Assembly: GCA_937951895.1 (NCBI GenBank)
Contig: CALFER010000020.1
Coordinates: 1-64,000 of the forward strand
DNA length: 64,000 bases
From: an uncultured bacterium
GTDB taxonomy: Bacteria; CSSED10-310; CALFER01
Direction of reading: 5' to 3'
Positions 28,490 to 36,386 of the stretch are shown here, one piece after another. Position numbers and translations under genes: made by a program. The notes under the pieces were generated by a model. The model searched no databases and was not told the origin of the DNA. It saw nothing but the letters and a program-made list of their open reading frames with translations. Numbering within the stretch: the first letter of the stretch is position 1; each line of letters begins with the position of its first letter.

Positions 28490-29388
28490 CCCCATTCCGC
28501 ACTCTCACGCTGATTGTCCTGCTGATCCTGCCCGCCTGCGCTCCCGAAAAACCCGCCATCACGGGTTCGGGTGTCATCGAGGCAACCGAGGTGCTGGTAT
28601 CGCCCGCGGTCACCGGAGATATTCTCGCACTGCCCGTTCATGAAGGCGATCCGGTGACCGCCGGGCAGGAACTCGCACGGATCGACTCGGAACAACTCCA
28701 ACTGGAACGCCAGGCTGTCGCGGCGACGCTCGACGAGATCGCCGCGGGAACGATTCAGGCCGACGCCCAGATCGCGCAGGCCACAACCGCTCTGACCGGA
28801 GCGCGGAAGTCGTTCGAACGCGCCGAAGCACTCAAAACAAAAGGCTCGATCTCCATCCAGAACTACGACGACGCCGACACCGCCTACAGGCTCGCCCAGC
28901 GACAACTCGATACCGCCCGCACGGCGCTGAACGTGCTGGATGCCCGAAAACACTCGACGGAAGCCCGCCTGAACGTGCTGGATTATCAGATCTCGCAGGG
29001 ACTGGTCACCGCCCCGATCGACGGAATCGTGATCGAAACCTTTCAGGACGCGGGTGAGCGCGCCATGCCGGGCAAACCCATGCTCAAGATCGCCGACCTG
29101 AAAAATGTCTGGGTAAAAATCTACATCGATCATGCGGATATGGGAACAGTCAAGATTGGAGCTGACGCGCGGATCCTGATCGATTCTCAGCCGGACATGC
29201 CGGTCACGGGCCGCGTGACGTGGATTGCGAGTTCCGCCGAGTTCACACCGAAGAACGTGCAGACTCGGAATGCACGGGCGGATCTCGTCTACGCAGTCAA
29301 AATCACTGCCGCAAATCCCGACGGGACGCTCAAGATCGGCATGCCGGTGGACGTTCTCATTGCTGGATTTCCAGAGTACAGAAAGTAG
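28486..29388 (+). CDS. HlyD/YbhG-like membrane fusion protein, lipoprotein
   Basis: 300 residues from the ATG at 28486 (ATGA overlap with the channel gene). The signal peptide ends in a lipobox, LPAC, with Cys18 as the probable acylated residue. A biotinyl-lipoyl-like half motif (VSPAVTGDILALPVHEGDPVTAGQELARID) is followed by a coiled-coil hairpin of roughly 110 residues and the second lipoyl half (GLVTAPIDGIVIE), then a beta-barrel domain (VWVKIYIDHADMGTVKIGAD cut by the family pattern). It bridges the ABC-2 transporter in the inner membrane and the TolC-like channel. It is closest in style to YbhG/YhiI periplasmic adaptors. A longer reading frame upstream overlaps the channel gene and is not used. 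Confidence 0.85.
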   Translation: MTPFRTLTLIVLLILPACAPEKPAITGSGVIEATEVLVSPAVTGDILALPVHEGDPVTAGQELARIDSEQLQLERQAVAATLDEIAAGTIQADAQIAQATTALTGARKSFERAEALKTKGSISIQNYDDADTAYRLAQRQLDTARTALNVLDARKHSTEARLNVLDYQISQGLVTAPIDGIVIETFQDAGERAMPGKPMLKIADLKNVWVKIYIDHADMGTVKIGADARILIDSQPDMPVTGRVTWIASSAEFTPKNVQTRNARADLVYAVKITAANPDGTLKIGMPVDVLIAGFPEYRK

Positions 29389-29524
29389 AAAGTAGAGAGT
29401 GGAGGGGGGGTGATGATCATTGGACATTGGGTGTTGCTTATGAAGCATATTTATCAGGTGTGATTCGAGTATAAATGTGTTCGTATTGGGTGCCCACCGG
29501 GCGAACGACGAAACAGGTGATGCG
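29389..29524. other. Intergenic gap inside the efflux operon
   Basis: 136 bases between the adaptor and the first ATPase gene, the only sizeable gap in this operon. It begins with a purine-rich stretch (GAAAGTAGAAAGTAGAGAG) and a run of G. I see no clear terminator or second promoter, so read-through transcription is likely. Confidence 0.4.
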
Positions 29525-30451
29525 ATGAGTATTTTGATCGATGACATTCACAAGACCTATGGCGCTCAGGGCGCGCTCGCGGGGGTGACATTGTCGATCC
29601 GGGAGGGTGAGCGTTTCGGATTGATCGGGCCCGACGGTGCAGGCAAGTCATCCCTCATGCGCATTCTCTGCGGACTGATCCGGGCAGACCGCGGATCGTT
29701 CACCCTCTGCGGCCTCGACGGCAACCGGGATCTCAGAGCGATCAAGTCGTCGATCGGGTACATGCCGCAGCGGTTTTCGCTCTATCCCGATCTGACGGTC
29801 GCCGAGAATCTCCGGTTTTTCGCCGACCTCTTCACGGTGCCTCGCAGGGAACGCGATGAGCGGCTGGAACGCCTCTACCGCTTCAGTCGTCTCAAGCCGT
29901 TTGCCGCGCGCCGCGCCGCCGCTTTATCGGGAGGCATGAAACAGAAGCTGGCGCTTTCGTGTGCGCTGATCCATACGCCCCGCGTCCTGATTCTCGACGA
30001 ACCGACCACGGGTGTCGATCCGGTTTCACGGCGCGAGTTCTGGGACATCCTTTCCGAATTATCCCGCGACGGCACGACGATTCTCGTGTCGACACCCTAC
30101 ATGGACGAAGCTGCGCGGTGCGACCGGATCGCGTTCATCCACCACGGCAGACTCCTGGCAGTCGACACGCCAGCGGGCATTCCAGGCCGATTCCCACTCA
30201 CCATTCTGGAGTTCCGGGGGCGTCGATTTCCGGTGCGGCACGACGACATGCTCCGGGTGAGGGGTGTGGCGTCGGTGCGGCTTCTCGGAGACCGGCTCAG
30301 GGTCGCCTGCGAGTCACGGGAGGCGGTGGAGCGTGCCGTGCGGGACATGCTGGAGCGTAGCGGCGCGGAGATTCTTTCGGTTCGGACGGATACGCCGTCC
30401 ATCGAGGACACGTTCGTGCATCTGATGCATGAGGAGCCGGGGCATGTCTGA
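29525..30451 (+). CDS. ABC transporter ATP-binding protein 1 (YbhF N-half-like)
   Basis: 308 residues from the ATG at 29525, preceded by AGGTG; a longer ATG-started form from 29477 adds 16 residues that do not fit the family. Walker A is GPDGAGKSS, the signature is LSGGMKQKLALS, Walker B is VLILDEPTTGVDP, and a switch His position reads STPYMDEA instead of the usual THYMDEA. In E. coli YbhF two ATPase domains are fused; here they are separate consecutive genes. Two non-identical ATPases would pair with two non-identical permeases. It overlaps the next ATPase gene by 8 bases. Confidence 0.9.
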   Translation: MSILIDDIHKTYGAQGALAGVTLSIREGERFGLIGPDGAGKSSLMRILCGLIRADRGSFTLCGLDGNRDLRAIKSSIGYMPQRFSLYPDLTVAENLRFFADLFTVPRRERDERLERLYRFSRLKPFAARRAAALSGGMKQKLALSCALIHTPRVLILDEPTTGVDPVSRREFWDILSELSRDGTTILVSTPYMDEAARCDRIAFIHHGRLLAVDTPAGIPGRFPLTILEFRGRRFPVRHDDMLRVRGVASVRLLGDRLRVACESREAVERAVRDMLERSGAEILSVRTDTPSIEDTFVHLMHEEPGHV

Positions 30452-31202
30452 GTCTGCTTTTGCGGTTGAGACGAAGGACCTGACGCAGCGGTTCGGCCGA
30501 TTCACGGCGGTCGACCGGGTGACGATGACGGTGGCCAAGGGGGAAATCTACGGGTTTCTGGGGGCCAACGGCGCGGGAAAGACGACGACCATCCGGATCC
30601 TGTGCGGGCTGCTCCGGCCGACCTCGGGCAGCGCCTTCGTCAACGGGCACGACGTGATCCGCTATCCCGAGCGGGTCAAGGCGGGGATCGGCTACATGTC
30701 GCAGAAGTTTTCGCTCTACGAGGATCTCCGGGTCCGGGACAATCTCGTCTTCTTCGGCGGCATTTACGGACTCGGCCGGGAGAGGATCGAACAGCGGATC
30801 GCCGAGATCACCTCTGCGACGGGGCTCACGGAACTCCTCACCAGGAAGGTGCGGGGGCTGCCGACGGGCTGGAAACAGAGGCTCGCGCTGGCCTGCGCGG
30901 TGCTGCACGATCCGGGGATCATTTTCCTGGACGAACCGACGGGCGGAGTCGATCCGGTGTCGCGGCGGACATTCTGGGACTTCATCTATTCGCTGGCGGA
31001 CGCGGGCAAGACGATTTTCGTCACGACGCATTACATGGACGAGGCGGAATACTGTCATCGGATCGCGATCATGTATCAGGGGCGGATCCTGATGTGCGAT
31101 TCGCCGTCCGCGATCAGGGAATCGACCGGCGACGCGCTGCTCGAGGACGCCTTCATCCGGCTCATCACGCGCGAATCGGACACGGAAACGGGAGGCGACT
31201 GA
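30444..31202 (+). CDS. ABC transporter ATP-binding protein 2 (YbhF C-half-like)
   Basis: 252 residues from the ATG at 30444, with GAGGAG 7 bases upstream inside the preceding gene; a start at 30429 is also possible. Walker A is GANGAGKTT, Walker B is IIFLDEPTGGVDP and the switch is TTHYMDEAE. The signature is the diverged LPTGWKQRLALAC, which is characteristic of the second ATPase of the YbhF/YhiH type, not a mutation. It probably forms a heterodimer with ATPase 1 and drives the two ABC-2 permeases that follow 1 base later. Confidence 0.9.
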   Translation: MSESAFAVETKDLTQRFGRFTAVDRVTMTVAKGEIYGFLGANGAGKTTTIRILCGLLRPTSGSAFVNGHDVIRYPERVKAGIGYMSQKFSLYEDLRVRDNLVFFGGIYGLGRERIEQRIAEITSATGLTELLTRKVRGLPTGWKQRLALACAVLHDPGIIFLDEPTGGVDPVSRRTFWDFIYSLADAGKTIFVTTHYMDEAEYCHRIAIMYQGRILMCDSPSAIRESTGDALLEDAFIRLITRESDTETGGD

Positions 31203-31203
31203 C

Positions 31204-32304
31204 ATGCAGCGATTGCGTGCGATCATGAAGAAGGAACTCCTCCACATCATCCGGGACGTACGGTCGCTCACGATCATCTTCCTGCTGCCGCTCATCATGC
31301 TGGTGCTTTACGGGTACGCGATCCGGCTGGATCTGAAAAACATTCCGCTCGCGGTGTGGGACGCGGACAACAGCCAGGAGAGCCGTGAGTTGATCCGGGC
31401 ATTCACGCACAGCGGCTACTTCACGTTGACACTGCATGCCATCACGCCGGTCGATCCGCTGGAGGTATTCCAGGAACGGCGCGCGAAGTCGGTGCTGGCG
31501 ATTCCGGTCGATTACGGGGCGCGGTTGCACGACGGTCGAGCCATTCCGGTGCAGTTTCTGTCCGATGCGTCGGAATCGAATACGGCGACGATCGCGGGGC
31601 AATACGCCGAGCAGATCATCCTGTCGCGGCTCATGAGTCGGTTCGGAACGGACGCGCCGCTGCCCGACGTGCGCGCGCTGGTGCTGTTCAATCCGGAGCT
31701 GGAATCGAAGGTGTTCGTCGTGCCGGGACTCGTGGCGATTCTGTTCATGATGATCTGCGCGCTGATGACGTCGATCACGATCGCGCGGGAGAAGGAAACG
31801 GGGACACTGGAGCAGATTCTGGTCTCGCCGGTGCGCACGGCGGAAATCATCATCGGAAAACTGTTTCCTTACATGTTTCTGGCATCGCTGATCGGGGTCG
31901 TGGTGATTCTGATCGCGATATTCTGGTTCGGAGCACCTTTCGTGGGAAGTCCGTTGCTGCTGGCGGTATTTTCGATCGTCTATCTGCTCTGCTCGCTGGC
32001 GATCGGCATATTGATTTCGACGCGTGTGCGCACGGTTCAGGTCGCAATGATGGCGGCGCTCGTGATCACCATGCTCCCGTCGATCATGCTGAGCGGTTTC
32101 GTTTTCCCGATTGCCTCGATGCCGCTGCCGATCCGGATTCTGACGCACATCGTGCCGGCCCGTTATTTTCTTGTCATCATCCGCGGGATCATGCTCAAGG
32201 ATGCTTCGCTGTATCTGCTCCGATTCCAGATTCTCCCCCTGTGTATTCTCACATTCATCCTGCTTGTCGTCAGCATTCGAAGGTTCCGGACGACGCTGGA
32301 GTAA
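31204..32304 (+). CDS. ABC-2 type permease 1 (YbhS-like)
   Basis: 366 residues. It has one N-terminal membrane segment (about 20-40), a large extracytoplasmic domain, and a cluster of five hydrophobic segments in the C-terminal half. The cytoplasmic coupling stretch EKETGTLEQILVSPV is typical of ABC-2 exporters of the YbhS/YbhR/YhhJ group. It starts 1 base after the ATPase 2 stop and probably heterodimerises with permease 2. The transported substrate is not evident; the E. coli relatives affect tolerance to certain antibiotics. Confidence 0.87.
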   Translation: MQRLRAIMKKELLHIIRDVRSLTIIFLLPLIMLVLYGYAIRLDLKNIPLAVWDADNSQESRELIRAFTHSGYFTLTLHAITPVDPLEVFQERRAKSVLAIPVDYGARLHDGRAIPVQFLSDASESNTATIAGQYAEQIILSRLMSRFGTDAPLPDVRALVLFNPELESKVFVVPGLVAILFMMICALMTSITIAREKETGTLEQILVSPVRTAEIIIGKLFPYMFLASLIGVVVILIAIFWFGAPFVGSPLLLAVFSIVYLLCSLAIGILISTRVRTVQVAMMAALVITMLPSIMLSGFVFPIASMPLPIRILTHIVPARYFLVIIRGIMLKDASLYLLRFQILPLCILTFILLVVSIRRFRTTLE

Positions 32305-32308
32305 TCCG

Positions 32309-33400
32309 ATGAAACGCATCCTCCACATGATCCGAAAAGAATTCCTGCAGATTTTCAGCGACCGGGCGATGCTGAGCATCATCTTCGGCATGCCGATCAT
32401 TCAGTTGTTCGTGCTCGGGTATGCGATCACGACGGATGTGACGAACGTGGCGATCGCGATCCACGACATGGACCGCTCGCAGGAGTCCCGGATGCTGATC
32501 GACCGGTTTCTGAACTCGAAGTGGTTCCGCGTGATCGAGTATGATTCCGATCTGGTGAGGCGGCAGGCGGTTATCGATACGGGAGACGCGCTGCTCACGG
32601 TGTCGATTCCCGAGGGATTCGGGGCGGACGCAGGCAACGGTCGGCCTCCCGAGGCATCCCTGGTGATCGATGGTGTGGACTCGAACACGGCGCTGATCGC
32701 GGCCGGATATGCGCGGACGATCATCATGCGGCACTTTCAGGAAGCCGGCAGCGGGGATCTTCGGGATCTCGTGCGGGTGCGAGCGCTGTACAATCCGGCG
32801 CTGGAGAGCCGGTTTACCATTGTGCCGGGAATCATCGCGCTGCTGATGACCATCGTAGCGACATTGCTGACCGCGTTGGGGTTGGTGCGCGAGCGTGAAA
32901 TCGGGACCCTGGAGCAACTCAACGTGACGCCCATTCATCCTCTCCAGTTGATACTCGGGAAGATCATTCCCTTCGCGGTGCTCGGAGCGATCGCGTTCGG
33001 GTTGTCGATGACGGTTGCGATTGTATGGTTCGAGGTGCCGATGACGGGCAGTTGGACGGCGCTGGTGCTGTTCACGGGGGTGTATCTCCTGACGGCGCTG
33101 GCGATGGGGATGTTTGTATCGACCGTGACATCGACGCAGCAGCAGGCGTTGTTTCTGGCATGGTTCATTCTGATCATGTCGGTCCTGATGTCAGGGTTCA
33201 TGTTCCCGATCTCAAACATGCCCCTGGTACTGCAGTACGTGACCTTCGGCATTCCGCTGCGGTACTACATTACGGCATTGCGCGAGATCATGCTGAAGGG
33301 GACGGAGATGCGGTATCTACTGGACCAGTTAATGCCTCTTTCCGGGATCTGCGTCGCCATTCTGGCCATCAGCGCGGGATTGGTCCACAAACGCAGCTGA
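32309..33400 (+). CDS. ABC-2 type permease 2 (YbhR-like)
   Basis: 363 residues from the ATG at 32309 (MKRILHMIRKEF), 4 bases after the permease 1 stop and with GGAG just upstream. An in-frame start at 32171 would overlap permease 1 by over 130 bases and is rejected. Its topology matches permease 1: one N-terminal helix, an outer domain (TNVAIAIHDMDRSQESRML parallels AVWDADNSQESREL of permease 1) and five C-terminal helices with REREIGTLEQLNVTPI as the coupling region. It is the last gene of the operon; the REP array starts 12 bases after its stop and may protect the 3' end of the transcript. Confidence 0.87.
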   Translation: MKRILHMIRKEFLQIFSDRAMLSIIFGMPIIQLFVLGYAITTDVTNVAIAIHDMDRSQESRMLIDRFLNSKWFRVIEYDSDLVRRQAVIDTGDALLTVSIPEGFGADAGNGRPPEASLVIDGVDSNTALIAAGYARTIIMRHFQEAGSGDLRDLVRVRALYNPALESRFTIVPGIIALLMTIVATLLTALGLVREREIGTLEQLNVTPIHPLQLILGKIIPFAVLGAIAFGLSMTVAIVWFEVPMTGSWTALVLFTGVYLLTALAMGMFVSTVTSTQQQALFLAWFILIMSVLMSGFMFPISNMPLVLQYVTFGIPLRYYITALREIMLKGTEMRYLLDQLMPLSGICVAILAISAGLVHKRS

Positions 33401-33411
33401 CCAGCAGTAGT

Positions 33412-33699
33412 GCCGGGCCTCCGTGCCCGGCCCCGACACACGATTATTACCCAGATAGTGCCGGGCCTCCGTGCCCGGCAGCACATAAACGGGTTTGTTC
33501 CTGATACGACATTAGAAAAATGGAAGTAACCGTTTATGTGCCAGCGGCCACGGAGGGCCGCTGGTGCTGGTTATCGTCTGGTGGTTGCCAGCGGCCACGG
33601 AGGGCCGCTGGTGCTGGTTCCCGTCCGGTGGTTGCCAGCGGCCACGGAGGGCGTATGAGATCCTGCCCAGAGGTTGCCAGCGGCCACGGAGGGCCGCTG
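33412..33699. repeat. Left REP/REPIN cluster flanking the RAYT gene
   Basis: It holds two REP class A hairpins (33412-33431, 33460-33479; GCCGGGC stem around CCTCCGTG) and four REP class B copies (33541-33564, 33588-33611, 33635-33653 with a broken right arm, 33677-33699; CAGCGGCC stem around CACGGAGG). The class B core is the reverse complement of class A. The inner A and B units form a long inverted repeat: 33466-33492 pairs with 33530-33556 over 27 bases with four mismatches, a typical REPIN. Confidence 0.85.
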
Positions 33700-33801
33700 C
33701 TGCTGGTTCCCGTCCGGTGGTTGCCATTGACCTTCGGAGGGGGGTGGGGGATAATACCATGAAAATTTTAGTGGTATGGACAACGCATGGAGAGATGTGT
33801 C

Positions 33802-34344
33802 ATGAAACATACGTGGCAGGTGCATGGCAGACTGAAGCATCGGTGGGTCCCGGGTGCAACGTACTTTGTTACGTTTGTGAAAATTCGGAAGTTGCCGGAT
33901 TTTTCCGATCCCGAGCGACTCACGATATTCAACGCGATCATGCACTTTCACACGAAGCGCTACTGGCTGTACGCCTGTGTAGTTATGAACGATCATGTGC
34001 ATGTCGTTCTGAAACCGGATACCGGATTCACTCTGGAAAAGATTATCCATTCATGGAAATCCTTCACAACGAATCTCCTCCAGCGGAGGTCCCGGAGAAA
34101 ACAGGAAATCTGGCTGCGGGGTTACTACGATATCATTCTGAAAACTGATTTTTCGCTGCAGCGATGTGTACGATATGTGGCGGCAAACCCCTTTGTACGA
34201 TGGCCCACCCTTTCACACTACAGGTATGGAACCATCGATCCATCGCTACCGCCGGGCCTCTGCGCCCGGCCCCCACACACAATTATTACCCAGCATAGTG
34301 CCGGGCCTCCGTGCCCGGCAGCACATACACGGGTCTGTACCTAA
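33802..34344 (+). CDS. REP-associated tyrosine transposase (RAYT, IS200-like)
   Basis: 180 residues from the ATG at 33802, with GGAG 9 bases upstream; an in-frame ATG at 33787 is the alternative. The HUH motif is His65-Val-His67 in MNDHVHVV, and the likely catalytic tyrosine is Tyr108 or Tyr109 in WLRGYYD, as in Y1-transposase-domain RAYTs. These single-domain enzymes bind and nick REP hairpins and are thought to mobilise REPINs. The N-terminal sequence KHRWVPGATYFVTF is typical. After about residue 150 the frame runs into the flanking REP sequence, so the last 30 or so residues are translated REP and the original stop has probably been lost. REP clusters lie on both sides. Confidence 0.88.
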   Translation: MKHTWQVHGRLKHRWVPGATYFVTFVKIRKLPDFSDPERLTIFNAIMHFHTKRYWLYACVVMNDHVHVVLKPDTGFTLEKIIHSWKSFTTNLLQRRSRRKQEIWLRGYYDIILKTDFSLQRCVRYVAANPFVRWPTLSHYRYGTIDPSLPPGLCARPPHTIITQHSAGPPCPAAHTRVCT

Positions 34345-34536
34345 TACGGCCTCCGTGCCCGGCAGCAAATAAACAGGTCTGTTCCTGATACGACATTAGA
34401 AAAATGGTAGTAACCGTTTATGTGCCAGCGGCCACGGAGGGCGTATGAGATCCTGCCCAGAGGTTGCCAGCGGCCACGGAGGGCCGCTGCTGCTGGTTCC
34501 CGTCCGGCGGTTGCCAGCGGCCACGGAGGGCCGCTG
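34251..34536. repeat. Right REP/REPIN cluster flanking the RAYT gene
   Basis: Class A hairpins at 34251-34270 and 34300-34319, a partial one near 34347-34364, and class B copies at 34424-34442 (right arm broken exactly as in the left cluster), 34467-34489 and 34514-34536. The region around 34365-34440 repeats the left cluster spacer nearly base for base, so the array has been duplicated in direct orientation around the RAYT gene. A second REPIN is formed by 34350-34377 with 34414-34440. Confidence 0.85.
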
Positions 34537-35355
34537 CTAAATGATATTGACGGAGGTGCTTGCCGTGACAAACATCGACAGCGGCACCAACCCCCTCACG
34601 TTCACATGCCCGAAGAGCGTCGAAATGTCATGATCGAATTCCTCGAACCGCTCGATCCTCAATCCCGCCTCCAGCATCCCGTTCAGTATCGATGACAGAG
34701 TGTGCGTGAAATTATACGCCGGCAGCGCTTGATAGGTCGTCTTGCCGATGTAGTCGATCCCGTTCTCGTCCACCCACGGCTCGGCCCGGAAATACGAATG
34801 CATGACGTTGAGGGGATGCCCGGCGTCAAATCCGGGATCCCCCGGCATTCCGAACATCAGAGCCGCCGGATGCGTGTCGTACAGCATGAGAGTCCCGCCG
34901 GGGGCGAGCAAGGAGGCGGCGATGCGGAAGAAACGCGCCAGATCGGGCAGCCAGGCAATCGCACCGATCGTGATATACACCAGATCGAACTGCTTCGCCC
35001 AGTTCGATCCGATCGCATACACATCCGTCCGCACAAACGCACAGTCACTCCCCGCCGCCTCCGCATACCGCTTCGCATCCGCAATCGCTTCGTCGCTGAT
35101 GTCGAAGCCGACACCGGATCGAGCGCCGAGATTCATGAGCGAGAGCAATTCGATGCCGTTATTGCAGCAGAGTTGGGCGACACGCCGGCCCGCGAGACCG
35201 AGGGCGAGAAGCCGAGGCGTTTCGATGGGATCCAGGACGCTGAAGCCTTTCGCTTTGAAGCACTCGGAGTAATCGACTCGAGCGCCTCTCCGATGATACG
35301 GCATGGCCTCGTTCCAGGCACGCCGATTGGCCTCGATCATGGATTCATGGTTCAT
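34537..35355 (-). CDS. Class I SAM-dependent methyltransferase
   Basis: 272 residues. The SAM-binding region is recognisable: VAQLCCNNGIELLSL (motif I, with CCNNG in place of the common GCGxG), GFDISDEAIADAKRYAE (acidic residue after strand 2) and FDLVYITIGAIAWL (post-motif). The N-terminus NRRAWNEAMPYH is like that of many uncharacterised methyltransferases. The substrate is unknown. It starts with an ATGA overlap with the DUF1838-like gene upstream, so the two are co-translated, and its stop abuts the last REP hairpin directly. Confidence 0.8.
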   Translation of the reverse strand: MNHESMIEANRRAWNEAMPYHRRGARVDYSECFKAKGFSVLDPIETPRLLALGLAGRRVAQLCCNNGIELLSLMNLGARSGVGFDISDEAIADAKRYAEAAGSDCAFVRTDVYAIGSNWAKQFDLVYITIGAIAWLPDLARFFRIAASLLAPGGTLMLYDTHPAALMFGMPGDPGFDAGHPLNVMHSYFRAEPWVDENGIDYIGKTTYQALPAYNFTHTLSSILNGMLEAGLRIERFEEFDHDISTLFGHVNVRGLVPLSMFVTASTSVNII

Positions 35356-36386
35356 TCCACCTCACGGGGAAAGGCAGGGTCCGAAACCGGAGTGATATCG
35401 GGAGTCGGCGTGGGCGTCGGCGTGGGGGTCGGCGTGATGAGTGTTTTCAAGTATTCGGTCCAGCTCGATGCATTCGGTGTCGTGAAAGTCTCGGGCGCAT
35501 GCATGAACTCAGGGTGCCGTTCGAGAATCCACGCCCTGATGTGCTCGGGGAAAGCCCCGGAACCGCCCTCGATCTTCCTGCCTCGGCAATGGTAAACCAG
35601 CTCCCCATCCTGATTGCCCATCTTCATCCAGGGCAGGTATGGACCAATGCGTGTCCACGAAAACTCGCTCGGGACGGACTTCAGATTCGGATCCGCCAGA
35701 TCACGGATCGACGCAAAAAACTGGAACAGTTCCATACCCGAATACTGATCGGAGTTGGACGCTTCGGGGTGGAGCAGTTTCGGAACCGGTGACGGGAAGA
35801 ACAGGACCACATCGACGTTCCAGCAGATCCGATCGTTCAGTTGAACAAATGGGAGTTTCGGCACGCCGCGCGGGTTGGAGGGGCTCAGATCCTGATTGAC
35901 CGGATCGTTCCACAGATGCGGAACCGGGATGGTTTCGGCGGTGGAGGGGTTGAGCCATGTTTCGAGAATCGCTCCGGATTCAGGATCCTTGTAGATTCCC
36001 CCTTCGCGGGAGAGGAGCTTCCATCCCGATTCATCGCGAATGACGCGGCTGACCGAGAACCCCTCAAACAGGAAAAGAGGCTTGCTGCGCTCGTCCGGAA
36101 TGCGGCTGTAGATCGTTCCGGTCCACCAGCAGGCGGATTCTGTCGCGGGGTCGATCGAGGCACGTGCCCGGAGAAACGCTTTCAGGTTGGTGTCAGGATC
36201 GTTCAACCCGAGTTTTTCGAGGGGTGACTCGCGTCCTCCCCCAGTCTGCGCGCCCGCAACGAGAGGTTGCAACAGGATGAAAAATCCCGCGGTGACACAC
36301 ACGACGACGACGAAAGGGTGGCTCGCGAGCCACCCCATTCGTCGAAAACCGTCGAGACAACCTACTCGGCCCAACCGAATTCCCAT
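35352..36386 (-). CDS. Secreted DUF1838-family protein with Thr-Pro tail
   Basis: About 344 residues if begun at the ATG at 36386, which overlaps the redoxin gene end by 25 bases; a start at 36338 (MGWLASHPF) is equally possible, and longer starts look spurious. A hydrophobic signal segment ends near VAGAQT. The body matches the DUF1838 pattern: WWTGTIYSRIP, FEGFSVSRV, LLSREGGIYKDPESGAILE, TWLNPSTAETIPVPHLWNDPVNQ. The biochemical role of that family is not established to my knowledge. A C-terminal tract of (TP)n repeats precedes the last 14 residues, a linker type shared with the giant proteins of this window. It lies between the selenoprotein and methyltransferase genes in one apparent operon. 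Confidence 0.7.
   Translation of the reverse strand: MGIRLGRVGCLDGFRRMGWLASHPFVVVVCVTAGFFILLQPLVAGAQTGGGRESPLEKLGLNDPDTNLKAFLRARASIDPATESACWWTGTIYSRIPDERSKPLFLFEGFSVSRVIRDESGWKLLSREGGIYKDPESGAILETWLNPSTAETIPVPHLWNDPVNQDLSPSNPRGVPKLPFVQLNDRICWNVDVVLFFPSPVPKLLHPEASNSDQYSGMELFQFFASIRDLADPNLKSVPSEFSWTRIGPYLPWMKMGNQDGELVYHCRGRKIEGGSGAFPEHIRAWILERHPEFMHAPETFTTPNASSWTEYLKTLITPTPTPTPTPTPDITPVSDPAFPREVE

Noticed and set aside
30297..32938. Long minus-strand open frames opposite the ABC transporter genes (333, 411 and 222 codons)
   Set aside because: Arg/His/Asp-rich antisense shadows; the plus-strand genes have all expected ABC motifs.
33520..33760. Small open frames on both strands within the REP array with repeated Gly/Trp/Pro-rich peptides
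   Set aside because: They are translations of REP repeats, not genes.
33412..34536. Regular repeats considered as a CRISPR array
   Set aside because: Units are palindromic REPs of two kinds with unequal spacing and recurring spacer sequences, and no cas gene is near.
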